Notes: generated by a model not told the origin, from the letters alone. DNA of 64,000 nucleotides from Rotaria socialis (GCA_905331475.1 CAJNYU010003737.1:1-64000), one strand, 5' to 3'; shown: positions 22,107 to 36,693, counted from the stretch's first letter. Translations and numbers: made by a program.

Positions 22107-22265
22107 CCCAAGACACTCGATCCTGCCTCCGGATCCTGCTGGATAATACAACCGATCGACCCAGACTACCGGATGATCCCGGGTTCACAAGTGCTTCAGC
22201 ACATATTTGACCGGATTCCATCAGATTCCGATGACAAGGACCCCACAAACATCTCTCATACAAGC
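22095..22265. repeat. GC-rich island with GGATCCTG motifs
   Basis: Strong local rise in GC; CCGGATCCTGCTGGA at 22129-22143 is close to GGCGGATCCTGCAGGA at 60951-60966. Several CCGGA/TCCGG words occur. It starts at the outer edge of the right inverted arm. Confidence 0.5.
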
Positions 22266-23329
22266 GTTCTTTAATCATAAGATGAATCAACTGTAGTATT
22301 CAGAAACACGTACACCAACCGAAACGACTACGCCTGATGAATAATGGTACATAATACAAATCCTCACCGCTCAAACGGGTTCACAACATACATTTCCCCC
22401 AACAGCAATCACCCTAAAAAAAATTGTAACCCGAAAACAACAACATCTGACTCACTAATACCCACACTTAGAATGATCCAAAACCAACCTACTATACATC
22501 ATATTCATTAAACACATTACCAACCCGTTTATTGCGCCATCTTGTTGCATTTCAGTTTTTGAAAACATATCCCCTGACATCATTTTGCACCCATCGAAAT
22601 CATTAATAATTCATAGAAAACGCATCGGAGTATCATTTTGGATGATCACCGCTTTCTTTTTCATTAATCATTACCATTGTAAACGTCATTGAAGAGTTAT
22701 CTTGTTGCGTAAACACGAACACAAAATCACTCCAAACATAATTTTTGAGGGATCGAAAAATTCACTAAGACAGAGAATCGTTCAGAAAAGTAGCTTTTCT
22801 TCATGAAACAGGATTTTGAGTGACATCGGAAAACTATTTAATGGTATATGGAATTGTTAATATTATGTGTAAGCAATATTCGAGCGTCCGCAAAAGCGTT
22901 TGTTGGTGATTCGAAGTGGTGTTTTCGGTCTTGCCAGATCGAGGAGACACGTGCTGCCGGCGTTTTGAACGATGTCGAGTTGCAAGGACGAACAACAGAG
23001 TATGCATATATAGCAAGTTTATCTCGCCCTGGGTAATAATAAATGATTCTGGGTTTCTCGTTAGACCTGGAGATGATGGATGAATCATGTTATAGTAGCA
23101 GGAGTTATGATAAACGACTTGAGTGAAATTCATTCGGGTGGATAACTTCGCGCAGCATCAATAAATACAGGATCATGTTGCTCATGTGGATGAACTTCTC
23201 ATAAATAACCTATTGGATAAACCATAATTTTTAATTTATGCCTATCATCGCTTGTATGAGATGTTAACTAACGGTCTGAATGGATCACAAGATCTTTCTT
23301 TAGCATCTGGTAATTAGTTGTATATGTTG
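22266..23329. other. Spacer without supported genes
   Basis: Short opposing frames occur at 22834-23133 (minus) and 22848-23036 (plus), but neither has splice or domain support. Confidence 0.35.
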
Positions 23330-23710
23330 TTGGTCAGATCTGTGTTTTAGTAAGTGGCTTAATCCGGTGAGTAATACCGTTTGTTTCTGATACGATCCGA
23401 TTGGTTCCGGTGAGACTGATTAAGTCGGATCTACCAAGAAATCGAGCGTCATGCGGCACGCGGATTCCGGTAAAGTTTCGTTACCGGTTTTTGTCGAATC
23501 ACGTCGTATACGCCCCAATCGTATCATCTAACCTGATATTTTCCGGCAATGTAAATCTGACCGGTTCTCGGAGAATCCGGTAACCAGATTTGATAAGAAA
23601 ACAAAGAAAATCATCGGAATTCACCAGAAATTAACCGACCGAATTCGGTCACCATGTGACATCGGAAATATAATCCGTCCGACAAGATCCGACTGATCGA
23701 TAATGACCTT
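23330..23710. repeat. GC-rich island of degenerate TCCGGT words
   Basis: Repeated ATCCGGT, TTCCGGTGA, ACCGGTT and TCCGAC words on both strands in an otherwise AT-rich region. Probably a decayed repeat; no gene. Confidence 0.5.
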
Positions 23711-26700
23711 GGACGGTGCATCTATCTAAAGTCTTATTCAGACGTACAATACGTCTCGTTTTTAGACATAGTGGCCACAGACAGAAAACCGTCTAAAGAT
23801 TCTCTTTCTCATAAACTATTATTAAAGCGATTGACCACTAGTTCCAGTTTTTTTTAAATTTCTTTCGTGGTTCTGTTAACATATTTTTGTTACAGTTGAC
23901 ATGAGAATTTAGTTGAAATTGGAATAATAGATTTAATTAAAGATAAAGAAAATAGACAAAAAAGAGAGCTAAGAAAAGAAAAAAAAAGATTTTCGAAAAT
24001 CAAAATGCAAATAACATTATACGAACGATGTGGAAACTTTGTCTATGAGTTAAATTTAGCAAAGTATTGTTGAATTAATCATAATTTTAATTTCTTTTTC
24101 AAATTGGTGACCAAAACAAAACAAAAAATTTTATTTCTTATTTTTCATTTATCTCAATGCGCTCTCATATCGCTTGTATGCGTCATATAGTAATTAATGT
24201 ATCTTGTTCAACTGATACTTTAATATTAAAAGAAAATAAAATACTTCATAGATTATGATATTAATGTTACATCATCAAATAAATACTTTTATTTATCCTA
24301 GTTTTACATTCTAAAAAATTTAGTAGAATCTATTAAATTCTAATTTTTTTATTATCATTTCGTTATTAATTTGACTTTTAACAGTAGATCTTCGTCACTA
24401 TGAACCAGACAATGATCAACCATAAATTATGATATTTCTTTTATATTAACTTATTTATCTGTTGAACGAAGAACCATTGCCGATAATAACACATCAAATG
24501 GGCTAATATAAGAAACTTCTCTATTAATTTCATTAAAAATTTTAAAAAAAAATTCCTTTCCTTCCATATCATTCGAATTAAAAACCGTTCCATCCCCATC
24601 CCAGCTGCTCGAGACCCGTACTTCGAAATAACGATAGCGAAAATCTTCTTCTTTTCTTCGAGTATAGGAAGAAAAACATCAATGTCCCTATGTCCCAATG
24701 TCCCGAGCATTAAAACATGAATATCTATTCAGAATCTTTGTCGTTTTTCTCTCTTCAATCAGAAAAAATAGACACAATTAATCTTGGGAACAGAAACGTT
24801 TTTTTTAGTCTACATGCTGAATCAAATTATCTCATATGACTCACTAACAAAATTTTATTTCTAGGAATCACTTTCTCACAGCATCTATAGAATAATCAAC
24901 AATTCCAATCTCAACTAGATTCTAAACTCTACTGCCACATATGCATATATACACCTGTTGTTTACAACGATAAAGTTGCATATACCATACGTGATAAACT
25001 AAAGCTTTTATTAGACTAATAACTGAATAGTGGTTTACTACCTATCAAGTGTATGTGAACAGTTAAAATTGCAATACATCAATTACTCGTACTAGATCTT
25101 CACAAATTCGAACTATACACATATCACATATGTTTAAATATTCCAGATGCTTTATGGCCATCATTAGTCAGCGTCAAGTATATATAGCAAGTTTCTATTA
25201 TGCTTATGGTTCAAATATTAAAAAAATACACCACGACTTTATTGATTCATAAATACGAATGATATTAAAAAATATGCTTACTTTTGTTGATCAATCATTG
25301 TAGTAGTGTCAATTCAGGCTGATCTTTTTCAAATGAAAAATATGATCCAGGAGGGACTTTGAAGGTTATGGTGTCGGTGAATAAAAATAGCATTTTCGTA
25401 ATTAGCATGATCAATTACCTCATGCCCATTGCGACTTCGGGACGATGCCTCTTACCATAAGCAAAAATAATTTTGAAAAAACACAATGCAAAATGAACGA
25501 AAAAGACATGAGTTGTCTAATTCAAATTATAGCTAATATAAATAAAGTTCGCAATTCATATCATAATTTTGCAAACGACATTCGACCTAACGTAAGGTTG
25601 ACTTACTAAAAGCAGCATCTGTGATGCTACAGGCACTCTGAAGTATGCTATAGCACCACATTTAATGTAAGCGAGATGTCTATCAGAATCATATATCGTA
25701 GCGTTTGTCAGAATTCCAGTGAACAAGTATTTGCAAAGAGCGTTCCCCTCGGGACTTATCAGGATACTACGATGTATGATCAGAATATAAATAACGATCC
25801 TTGTCAGTTCTCAGCAGAAAATTAACTTAAGGAGTACTACTTTAATTATATAGTACTTCATAATGCTCAGAAAAATATTGGATAACGTAACTGATGCTTC
25901 TCTATGTAGCATCTGACTTGGTACTTGTAGCAAACCAATATTCTGAAACTTGTGTCTCATGATATAAATTTATACACGGCAGAATTGTTGTTTTTGTGCT
26001 GCATGCAATTGCTAGCATGTTTTTTTTTCTTCAAATTACAATTATATTTGAGTCGCATTAGACAACTACTCATAGATTGAGTAATTACTTTTGCATTCTT
26101 ACACTATGATCGATTGGTGTGAGAGAAGCCAATAAAATATTCTTTTACCTTTAAAATCTTATTCTTATAGAGGCCCTTTTTTTATCATGTATTTATGTTC
26201 TGATTGCTTTCGTGAAGTCTTCGATAATTCGTTCTTGGATTGACACAATTTATTTTATAGCAAAGAATTGTTTTATACTAAAGGTAAATGCTAAGAGAAG
26301 TAAAAGCAACATATTAGAGTTTTCTGAGCTTTTAATATGTATGCATACACTTATTATAGACTCCTATGAGGCCAAACTGTTTAATTCTATTTCTATGATA
26401 TTTTGTTTTTTATCATAATCGTAAGAAATACGAATGAAATTAGTTAGTTTAAATAAAAATCTATTATCATTCACTGCTAATATAATTTAACATTTTTGAG
26501 CAATTTATTGATCACGTGATAGATACATCCTCGTTTAAACCAATGAAGGCTAATTGGAAATTTCCATCATCAAGGTAGCTTCTAAAATACTATATCGTGA
26601 TTTGTTGGACTTATATCCATTCTTCTGTCTCTCTCTCTCTCTGACACGGTAATGATTATTATCATATATAAAAATGAGTCATTAGCTAAAATAATACAAG

Positions 26701-26940
26701 AAAAAGTTGAGCATCTATCTATTGACTACAAAATTTGAATATTTATATGAGCAAGTAGTAAATATTTCAACAGTATATAGTAGTATTGAATCATATTTTC
26801 AGCGATGAGTAATCGATTCTTATAAACAACATAAAATATAATGTTAATTTTTTTCTAAACAAGCATAGTGATTTTAATATTAGTTTTACATATTTTTCTC
26901 ATTTTAGAGACTGACATATATTTTATTCTCATTACTTAAC
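23711..26940. other. Gene-poor AT-rich region
   Basis: More than 3 kb with no convincing gene. A minus-strand frame at 24441-24710 (LGHRDIDVFLPILEEKKK) has moderately protein-like composition, without recognised family or splice partners. A short TCTC tract lies at about 26626-26642. Confidence 0.4.
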
Positions 26941-29063
26941 ATGGTGTCAACAATAACACATAGCCTCAAACGTAAGACAGTCGACGCGAAAAATGAATCA
27001 CTCTATACAGCAATACGTTTTGCAAATGGTATTATGAAAACGATGGATAACGAAAGGTTTCGTTCTTTGGTGACTTCTAAACTTGATCACAAGAACAAAC
27101 CGATAGATGTAGCTGTCCAACGTAATAAATGTGGTGAAACTATTAGAAAATGTTCTAATACGAAAACTACAACACAAGGCGAATTACAAGATCGTGAAAA
27201 AGAACTTGATGCTTTGGCAAAATTATGTCGTTTACTGATCTATGTTGTTGTGATAAAACCAAGTTTACGAGGAAACATTATACATGTGTTGAATTACGGT
27301 GCATTGGCAGTACCATATTCTGAATGTATTTGTATTCTTCGTGAAGAAGAAGAGGATCATTATGATCCTTTGTATGCAGTCAACAAACAAAATCTCAATG
27401 AAGAGATCACGCTTTTTGAACGTGATGAAAGAAACATTTCTGAACTTCTTACGATATTTATTCGAGAAGAACTCCATTGTAAGAAATAAGACATATATTT
27501 ATACAAGAGAATTTTTCTTATTTCTTTCTAGATAACGACGATATACATTCAGATTGCAATAATAAATCGTTTATAAATGAACCAACAGCTGGATTAAATG
27601 GTAAATAAATAATCTTATTAGCTTTATTAAAATATTTGATTTTAGTCTCAAATGATGCTGATAATATATTTGATATGTTTACTTCCGGTGCCAATGAAAA
27701 ATATTCGAACAAACGAAAAGATCTAGGTAGATAATTATTAATCCGTGCATTTTTCTTTAAACTCAAGTGTTTTAATAGATTATGGCAGTCTTGAATTTGC
27801 TGAAACTACCGAAAAACTTTCAGTAGTGATTAATAAACGTCAAAAATGTTCTACGCCAGGTGAATTATTGGGTATGTTGATAACTTTGATTTTCACGTAA
27901 TCAATCTTTTCCTTTTTTTTCTATTAGATATGCCCATTCGAGAATCGATAGCTGTTGAGCAAAGTGCAGAAATGGACATTGATACTAGTGAATCAAGTGC
28001 GTATGCAAAATATGAAAAAGTTTTTTTGGTTAATTAGAATAATGTTAGATTCATTAATAGGTAGTCAATCATCAGAAAATGCTCCGCAGATTTCGAATAA
28101 TGAAGAAGAAAACGAAAAAATGCGATTTAAAATTGAACCTCCTTGTACATTTCGTGGTCGTCTATTAAGCGAATTCGAGCCAACGAAAGTAACAAAACGT
28201 AACGGAGAACCATCAGAACCAGGACCACCACGTTATTTTGCCGATGAACAAAATAATAACTATCTCAATCTATTGGTTTGCTCTTATAATTAAATATACA
28301 ATAATTATATAAGCTATGTTTTTTCTTGTCTATAGATTCCAAATTCATATCTTCCAGGTGATATATCTCGATATCGTCTTGAAATCTGCTTGGCTACACG
28401 AGAAATCGATGGCTATAGATATATTCATCCATATTTCAAATTTCGAGTACAACCAAGGGATCGCAAATCTCTACTGCTCAATCCGATATATATCTATTTC
28501 GATGATGAACTTAAATTAGAAAAAATATCGGAAGCATTACGACAATTACCGTAATTAAAAACAAAATTCACGAGAACTAATAAATATATAATATGATTAT
28601 ATGTGTAGACTTCAATTCATGATCGTTATGCATACAAATAAGGAGTTGATGGAAAGTGTACAACCGTTAACGGTCTTTTCATCACCAACGGATAATAATC
28701 GTACGATAAAAAAAGAAAATTTTTTTTTTTTAAATATAAATTACTTTTATAGATAGAAGAATGATAAGAACAAAATTTGATGACCAGAAAACATTCAAAG
28801 ACGCTTATCATCTTAATGAAATATTTTTTGCAGTAACATTGTGGAGCAAAAGCCCTGGCGAAAATGAATTCCATCGACATGCTGATAAACAATATATTAG
28901 CCAGATGTCAGAACAAGATAGACATGTAAAAGCAAATTTTTTATTTTAATAATTTATTTTCGCTTTTTGTTTCTAGGCAAAAGTTCCGAAGAAAGATACA
29001 AAAGAACATATTGCAATTTATGAATATTTGTGCAGTTTTATTTATGAACAGATTGGAAATTAA
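26941..29063 (+). CDS. OTU-like pseudoprotease with unknown C-terminal domain, copy A
   Basis: Ten exons (26941-27478, 27532-27600, 27646-27726, 27779-27871, 27928-27996, 28061-28275, 28336-28550, 28609-28700, 28753-28925, 28977-29063) splice to 543 residues. Residues about 15-155 have the order of an OTU deubiquitinase core: ESLYTAIRFANG where OTUs have DGNCLFRAI, a central RSLV and ELDALAKL helix, strand IYVVV and late HYDPLYAVN. The catalytic Cys position is Ser, so protease activity is unlikely. A linker rich in Ser, Asn and Glu follows, then a conserved region of about 270 residues (CTFRGRLLSEFEPTK, GPPRYF, NPIYIYFDDELKLE, HLNEIFFAVT, KQYISQMSE) that I do not recognise. AATAAA lies at 29153. 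A paralogue faces it at 48129-50187. Confidence 0.75.
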
Positions 29064-29822
29064 TAGTAAATTTTAGTTTTTATGTTCAATTATACTAATC
29101 TAAAAATTTTCTTGTTCATTCAACGTACGAAAATCTCTTTGTTATTTTTTATAATAAAAAAAAATTGGTTGCTTTAGCCACTGCCATATTTATCTTGAGC
29201 TCGAGTCATCGATATACGCGACAGCGCTAACAGTCTTACTAATAGATCGGTGATGTACATCAAAACACGATAGAGTTTGTGAAGGAGTCCAGTGTTTAAC
29301 CATTTCCGACATCGTTTTTTTTCGATTTAGTAACACTTCACTCTTCATATGCCTGTGAGAGTTTGTCTCCTTTTTCTATGCTAATATCATGACAAAACTA
29401 TTAAAAATTTTATCATAGAAAAAAGTATTATTTCTTGAAAAATAATTGCACATTTGTCGATTAATCACCAGAAGTAACGCGATTTACACACATTGGTTCG
29501 TATTAAATGTACGAAACAAGAAGTATTTTCTATTTTCCGCACTAAATATGCTGATTTTACTGTCTTAGTGCGACATCTATCAGTGTCCGCTTATTATTGG
29601 CCAGCGATTTGATTATTATAGAATAAAGTGAGGAGCCATCATTCGTTCGTTTCTAAACTATGTTAAACAGAATAAACTAAAAGCATACAGAAAAGTATTT
29701 TTTGCTCAACCTATGAGAAAAAAATCATCAGCTACTTACATATTAATTTGTATATTATTTTTTAGATCTTTTTTTCCTAACATGTAGTATTTAGAAAATT
29801 CTACTAAAGATTACAACGTCCA
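29064..29822. other. Intergenic, 3' UTR of copy A and SMARCA2/4 upstream region
   Basis: Contains AATAAA at 29153-29158 shortly after the upstream gene. No promoter motif is clear for the downstream gene. Confidence 0.4.
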
Positions 29823-32800
29823 ATGATGATGAACCAAGCAGCACCACCTTCACAACAACAAACAAGTATTTAAAAAAAAGATACACCCAAATCATTGAAT
29901 TTAATTCTTAAATATATTTTCAGTGTACATGTCAAATTCAAATGTAACAGAGAATCAAATGATGAATGCGTCATCGAATTCATCACCATTAAATATGACA
30001 ATGAATTCGGCTCAATCAAATTTATTCAATCATCAAATAAGTGCTTATAAGTATCTTGTTCGAAATCAAAATGTACCCGATCAACATTTGATGGCTATTA
30101 AGCGCAGTCAACAACAACCTACACAGCCACAACAGCAACAATTTTATCCACCCAATGCTGTTATTTCTAAACAATCGTCTAGTCCAACAGTCGACGCTCG
30201 TTATACTCCATCTATTAATACAAGTAAACCACCAGTAAATGGTTTAAATCCACGTTATCCAACTCCGCCAACTTACTATTCACCTGTTCAAGTTAATGGA
30301 AACTCGACAACAAATATAAATTTTCAACCAGGAACTGTTCAAGCGTCAACAAATATTATCAATCAAACACCATCGATAACTGAGAATGTCTTAACCAATG
30401 TTTCCAGTGTACCGCTTCCTCAAACAAATACAACAACGACGACAACTGCAACATCAACAACAGCTCGTATGAATAACAATCTTCGTTTAACACCCGTACT
30501 AAAGCCAACTGGTGTTGATATACAAGAAGTTCTTGTCGAACGTGATCTTCGTATTCAACATAATATTGTTATACGTATAGGCGAACTCGACAAACTCTTA
30601 CCAACTTTATTGCACGATGATCTACGCATGAGAGCTATGATTGAACTCAAAGCGCTGAAATTATTAAATTTCCAAAGACAAGTTCGTATTTAATTTTACT
30701 CAATCATCCAGCGTGAAAAATACTAGCATTTTCAGACTCCGAAAGAAAACGATCGTCTAAGATTATCTTTTCAGGGCATCCTATATAATGTGGGCAAAAC
30801 CTCACATTAAAATATAGCTATTCCATTTGACTACGAGGATTTAAGAATGTTTTCCGGCTTCTGTCACTGTTTAATATAACTTCTATTGTTTGTTTTTCGT
30901 TTAATTTAGCTTCGTACTGAAGTAGTTACATGTATGCGGTTGGATTCAAGTCTTGAAACGGGCAATAATCCTCGTTTATATAAACGCTCGAAACAATTTG
31001 GTATGCGTGAAGCACGTGCCACGGAAAAATTAGAAAAACAACAAAAAGCTGAAATCGATCGCAAACGTCGTCAAAAACATCAAGAATATCTAACAGCTGT
31101 ATTAACAGTAGCACGTGAATTTAAAGAATTTCATAAAGCGGTTCAATTGAAAACAAATAAATTAGCACGTTCAATATTATCATGGCATCAAAATACCGAA
31201 CGTGAACAAAAGAAAGAACAAGAAAAACGTGAACGTGAACGTATGCGTCGTTTAATGAACGAAGACGAAGATGGTTATAGAAAGTTAATCGACGAAAAGA
31301 AAGATAAACGTTTAGCTTATTTATTATCACAAACCGATGCATATATCATAAGTTTAGTTAATCTTGTTAAAGAACATCAAAACGATTTGAAGAAGAAAAA
31401 AAGTGAAAAAAGACAATATTTCATCGAGAATAACAATCCTCAAATAAAAGACGAGGGCGGTTATTTACGTGCTCGAGTTAAAAATACGGTTACAGGTGAA
31501 GTTAAATATGGAAGTGACGCACCATTATCAGCTGAATTAGATTCATGGTTAGAAAAAAATCCCGAATGGCTACCGGTGTCAGGTGATGGAAGTGATGTCG
31601 AAGAAGAAGATATCCCACAATTAGCGGAACCAATAAGTTCAATACCTGCGCCAACACCCGATGAACAAGAAAAAGGCGTCGTAGAAGATGAAAACATTGT
31701 TAAAGAAGTTTTAACTAAAGCTAAACAAGCAACAGAAGATGATGAATATCATACATCATCATTGGATTCATATTATGCGGTTGCACATCGTGTTAGAGAA
31801 CGTGTTGTTAAACAATCAGGATTACTGGTTGGTGGTAGTCTTAAACAATATCAAATACAAGGTTTAGAATGGCTTGTTTCATTGTATAACAATAATCTTA
31901 ATGGTATTCTTGCCGATGAAATGGGTCTCGGAAAGGTAAGTTTGTTGTTGTTGATCTAGCCTGAAGAATCTCATCATTCCTTGATGAAAAAATTTAGTTT
32001 CTGAGGAGAATTTTCTTACTAAAGGTAGGCACCTATAAATCGCTGTAAAACTGATAAGAACTTTTTCTTTAATGTCACTAAACACTGAAATTTTCAAATA
32101 TTTAGACAATTCAAACGATTGCACTCATAACATATTTAATGGAAGTTAAAAAAGTCAATGGACCCTATTTAATCATTGTGCCATTATCGTAAGTTGAAGA
32201 GTCATTTTTTTTTCTTTATACATCGTTCCCGTTCTGTTTTATAGCACATTAGCTAATTGGGTTAATGAATTCAGTAAATGGTCACCAGCTGTTTCAATAA
32301 TCATCTTTAAAGGAAATCCACAAGTGCGTAAATCTCTTGGACAAACATTACGAAGCGGTAAATTTAATGTGTTGTTAACCACATACGAATACATTATCAA
32401 AGATAAAGCACTGCTAGCCAAAATCAAATGGCGTTATATGATAATCGAGTTAGTAATTTTTTATTTTTGAGAACTTCTCTTTTTAATTTCTTTCTCAGTG
32501 AGGGCCATCGAATGAAAAATCATCATTGTAAATTAACACAAATACTCAATACACATTATATCGCTCCACATCGTTTGTTGTTAACTGGTACACCGTTACA
32601 AAATAAGTTACCTGAACTGTGGGCATTATTGAATTTTCTTTTACCGTCAATCTTTAAATCTTGTACAACATTCGAACAATGGTTTAATGCACCATTTGCA
32701 ACAACATGCGAAAAAGTTGAACTCAATCCGGAAGAAACATTACTTATTATCAGACGTTTACATAAAGTTCTACGACCATTTCTTTTACGTCGACTTAAAA

Positions 32801-35618
32801 AGGAAGTTGAATCTCAATTACCAGACAAAGTAAAATAGTTGTTTGCTTCTGTTATAAGCAAAAATTCGACATTCTATAATTTAGATTGAATATGTGATCA
32901 AATGTGATATGTCTGCATTGCAAAGAGTTATGTATAATCAGATGCAATCAAGTGGAATGCTTCTTACGGAAGATAAAGTAAGCACGAACGATATATACGT
33001 TGATGAACTAGGGGATCGGAAGTGAAGATCCGTGGCTTGCAGTGAGATGATATAAATTTGTATTTTCCTGTTCTTTTAGAATGGCAAACCCAGTAATCCA
33101 AAAGCCTTGATGAATACTATCATGCAATTACGTAAAATATGTAACCATCCATTTATGTTTAATGAAATCGAAGAAAAAATCAGCCAGCATTTTAACTATA
33201 CGAATGGTGTTTGTCTGGGGTATGAAGATGAATTTAGATTTCTTCAAATTTTGAAATTGAATATTTTTAGCGCTGATCTTTATCGTGCATCGGGAAAATT
33301 TGAAGTACTGGATCGAATATTACCGAAATTAAAAGTATCAAATCATCGTGTTTTACTGTTTTGTCAGATGACTTCTTTGATGACTATCATGGAAGATTAT
33401 TTTGCTTATAAAAGTAAATATTTTTTGAATTTTCTGTTCATTATTAACTTGTTTTTTGTCATAGATTTTACTTATTTACGTCTTGATGGTCAAACCAAAT
33501 CTGAAGAACGTGGCGATCTATTAGCTAAATTTAGTGAAGCTAATTCTGATATATTCATATTCTTATTATCAACACGCGCTGGTGGTTTAGGTTTAAATTT
33601 ACAAAAAGCCGATACAGTCGTTATATTCGATTCTGATTGGAATCCGCATCAAGTAAAATCTTATTCTTTGAGTCAATTAAATATTTAATGTCTTTATTTC
33701 GTTAGGATTTACAAGCCCAAGATCGTGCACATCGTATCGGTCAAGTGAACGAAGTTCGTGTTCTACGTTTGATGACTGTAAACAGTGTTGAAGAAAAAAT
33801 CTTAGCTGCAGCTCGTTACAAATTAAATGTTGATGAAAAAGTTATTCAAGCTGGAATGTTTAATAATAAATCAACAGGAAATGAACGGAAACAATTTCTA
33901 CAACAAATTCTTTTACAAGAAACTGAAGAAGACAATGAAGAAGAAGACGAAGTTCCTGACGATGAAATTATCAATCAAATGATTGCAAGAAGCGAAGATG
34001 AATACAATCTATTTAATGTAAGAAGAAGCAAGAAAACAATTTTGTTTAAATTTTTAAAATTTTTTTGCTATAGAGAATGGATCGAGAACGTAGACATGCA
34101 GAAGCTCGTGTGACCAATAGAAAAGCACGTCTTTTTGAAATATCAGAATTACCAGCGTGGATAACTAAAGATCCAAAAGAATTAGAAAATGCTCTTCTCG
34201 ATCAAGAAACATTGGACTTATTCGGACGTGGCTCCCGACAACGAAAAGAAGTCGATTATTCAGATTCGTTAACTGAAAAAGAATGGATTAAGGTAAGAAA
34301 ATTGAATAGTTTTGCAGAGACTAGAAAAAAAAATGCAGTGAGCAGCTAATGCTTAGAATTACAAAACTTCAGTCGTCGAATGATTCAAGTTTTCTTTTAT
34401 TGAAATTTTCAGGCCATCGAAGATGGAACATTGAATTCAACTGAAGATAAAAAACGTCGACGTCGACGACGTTTTAATGTTGACTTGGATGAAGATGAAG
34501 AAGGCCAACTGGATGATACCGATATGCGACAAGTTGATAATGATTTTGAAAGTATGGACGCAAAATCAAGTAAACGTAGTGGTAAACGTAAATTAAAAGA
34601 TACAAGTCGAAATTTTACGAATGAACCGATATCATCGAAATTATTTAAACAATTACAAACTTTATTAGATTTTGTTGTTAAATATCGTGACAAGTATGAA
34701 TTAACAGGTTTTTGTTTTCTTTAAGTGATGCTTTTCTTTTCTGCAGTGATGATAATCGAATTTTAAGTAAACCGTTTATGCGGTTACCAACACCCAAAGA
34801 ATTACCGGAATATTATGATATGATTAAAAATCCAGTGGATTTTAATAAAATAAAAGTATGAATTTTAAATACAAAAGAATCTTTGGTTTTTGTTTTTGTA
34901 AATAAAAAATTTTGTGTTCTTTAGAAAAAACTTAATGACAATCGTTATCGAAGCATAGATGAACTTGAAGTTGATGTTATGCTTTTATGTAAAAATGCTC
35001 AAGAATTTAATATCGAAAGTTCAAATGTAATATTCTCGAAATAACAAAAAAAGAACTCATCGAAAATAATTCAATATTTGTTTTTGTTTAGATCTATGAA
35101 GATTCAATTATTCTTCAATCAGTATTTACCAATGCACGTGAACGTCTTGAAAAAGGCGAAATTCCAATTAGTTCAAATTCAGAAGAAGAATCTGATGATG
35201 ATGGTAAAGAATAAAATTAAAAAAACGAACATTATTTCTTACTCTAATAATAATACATTTATGTTTAGAACCCCTAAAAAAACGAGTTAAAAAAGATGGT
35301 AGTACGAAAAAGGTAAGAAAAAAAATAATCACTGAGTATTTCGATAATGAATTTCGTTTTCTTTCTCACTATTTAGAAATCTCAAAGTCAAGCGCGCACA
35401 CCTGGTAGTGTTAGTAGTAATTCAAATAGTCGACGTAAAACTCGTGTAATGAGCGATGATGAAGATATAACCATGGATGAAACAAATCAAGTATGTCTTA
35501 GTTTACCTTTTGTTCGTTCATCGAACTACTTATGTTTATCATTTAGTCTTCGTTTGACTGTTTGGATGATGACGATGATGATGAAGAAACTCGTGGCTCT
35601 GGTTCGCGTCAAAAATAA
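29823..35618 (+). CDS. SMARCA4: BRM/BRG1-type SWI/SNF chromatin remodelling ATPase
   Basis: Nineteen exons splice to one frame of 1457 residues. Order: QLQ motif ([16 protein letters not shown]), a Pro/Thr/Gln-rich linker, HSA helix ([11 protein letters not shown]), BRK-like region, SNF2 ATPase with motif [21 protein letters not shown] box split by the intron after 32448, [16 protein letters not shown], then SnAC-type linker, helicase C ([32 protein letters not shown]), an RNA/DNA-contact extension and a bromodomain ([20 protein letters not shown]) followed by an acidic tail. It is the catalytic subunit of nuclear BAF/PBAF (Brahma) complexes, sliding and evicting nucleosomes. Human and fly orthologues are about 190 residues longer, mostly in the N-terminal Pro-rich region. 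One gene here corresponds to SMARCA2/SMARCA4/brm. An extra 5' exon cannot be excluded. Confidence 0.95.
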
Positions 35619-35723
35619 AACAAAATTGTCTATTTGTTTTTTTCTCTTTTTGGGTCTATTCCTGTTCGAAAAATTTCTGTTACTGTATGCGTGTTTTAGC
35701 TATACTGTAAAATTTGTGTGCGT

Positions 35724-35760
<37 letters not shown>

Positions 35761-36693
35761 TGTACAAAAGAAACGAAACGAAACAAATGAGCGTGAAATA
35801 GAAGAAAAGAGACGTTATCGTGAACACCGATCCGAGAACGAACAGTTTTAATATGCAATATTTGCATGAATAGAAAACTTTCTCTTTTCTCAGTCAATCT
35901 AAATCTCTCACGCATTTATTATTTTTCGGTTGTATATTCGTTCATTCTCCTTTTTTTTCTCACGAATGATGCGCTCGTATTTCGTTTTCTTGTTTTTCGT
36001 TGTTCTAATTATTATTATTCATTTTTTGCTCGATAGGACAAATAAGGAAACAAAAATCTTACACATTCATTGATAAAAAGACAAATAAATATATAATGAC
36101 TCAGTGTCAAACACACACGAATTCAATTATTGTTAATTTCTAAATCAAGAAATGATTCACGGCTTGCCATTTCCGAATGATCATACGAGTCGTTTAGAAA
36201 TTGCGTGTTTAATCATATCCTGTTTATCGTGAAAATACCGAACATCTATTTCGGGACAACACAGCATGCTCGCATTGTTCATCCGAGTTAAATTGAGCTA
36301 TAGAATCTTAATTTCACTTACGTTTCAAACATCGATTCGAACCATGAAGTACATTTACAAAAATATTAATCTTTCTTGAAGCTGATTAATCCGAGCGAAC
36401 AGTATATGATCCTTCGATGTTTATTTTGTATGTTTAGAAACTAGCAGACGAAAGACACTGTCTAATATTTGTATTATATGTATTGTTTAGTTGATTTAAA
36501 TCTACTTAAATAATGGCAAGTACAAAAACATTGAACGGCTTAGTTGACGATGTGACATGTTTACTAATTTCTATTCACATTCGTTCTGTATATAGCTTAT
36601 TAAGATAGTCTCGCCTCTGTCTTAAGCTTTTGTTGATCATTAATTGGGATGAAACGTGCTTGACTTATGTCTTATGAGGTGCCTATCGACACG
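35619..36693. other. 3' UTR of SMARCA2/4 and intergenic spacer
   Basis: Contains a GT microsatellite and AT-rich spacer. No further gene. Confidence 0.5.
35720..35760. repeat. GT microsatellite
   Basis: About 17 GT units with an imperfect start, about 100 bases past the stop codon of the SWI/SNF gene. Confidence 0.95.

Noticed and set aside
35700..35915. ORF with a His-Thr repeat
   Set aside because: Produced by the GT microsatellite in the 3' UTR of the SWI/SNF gene.
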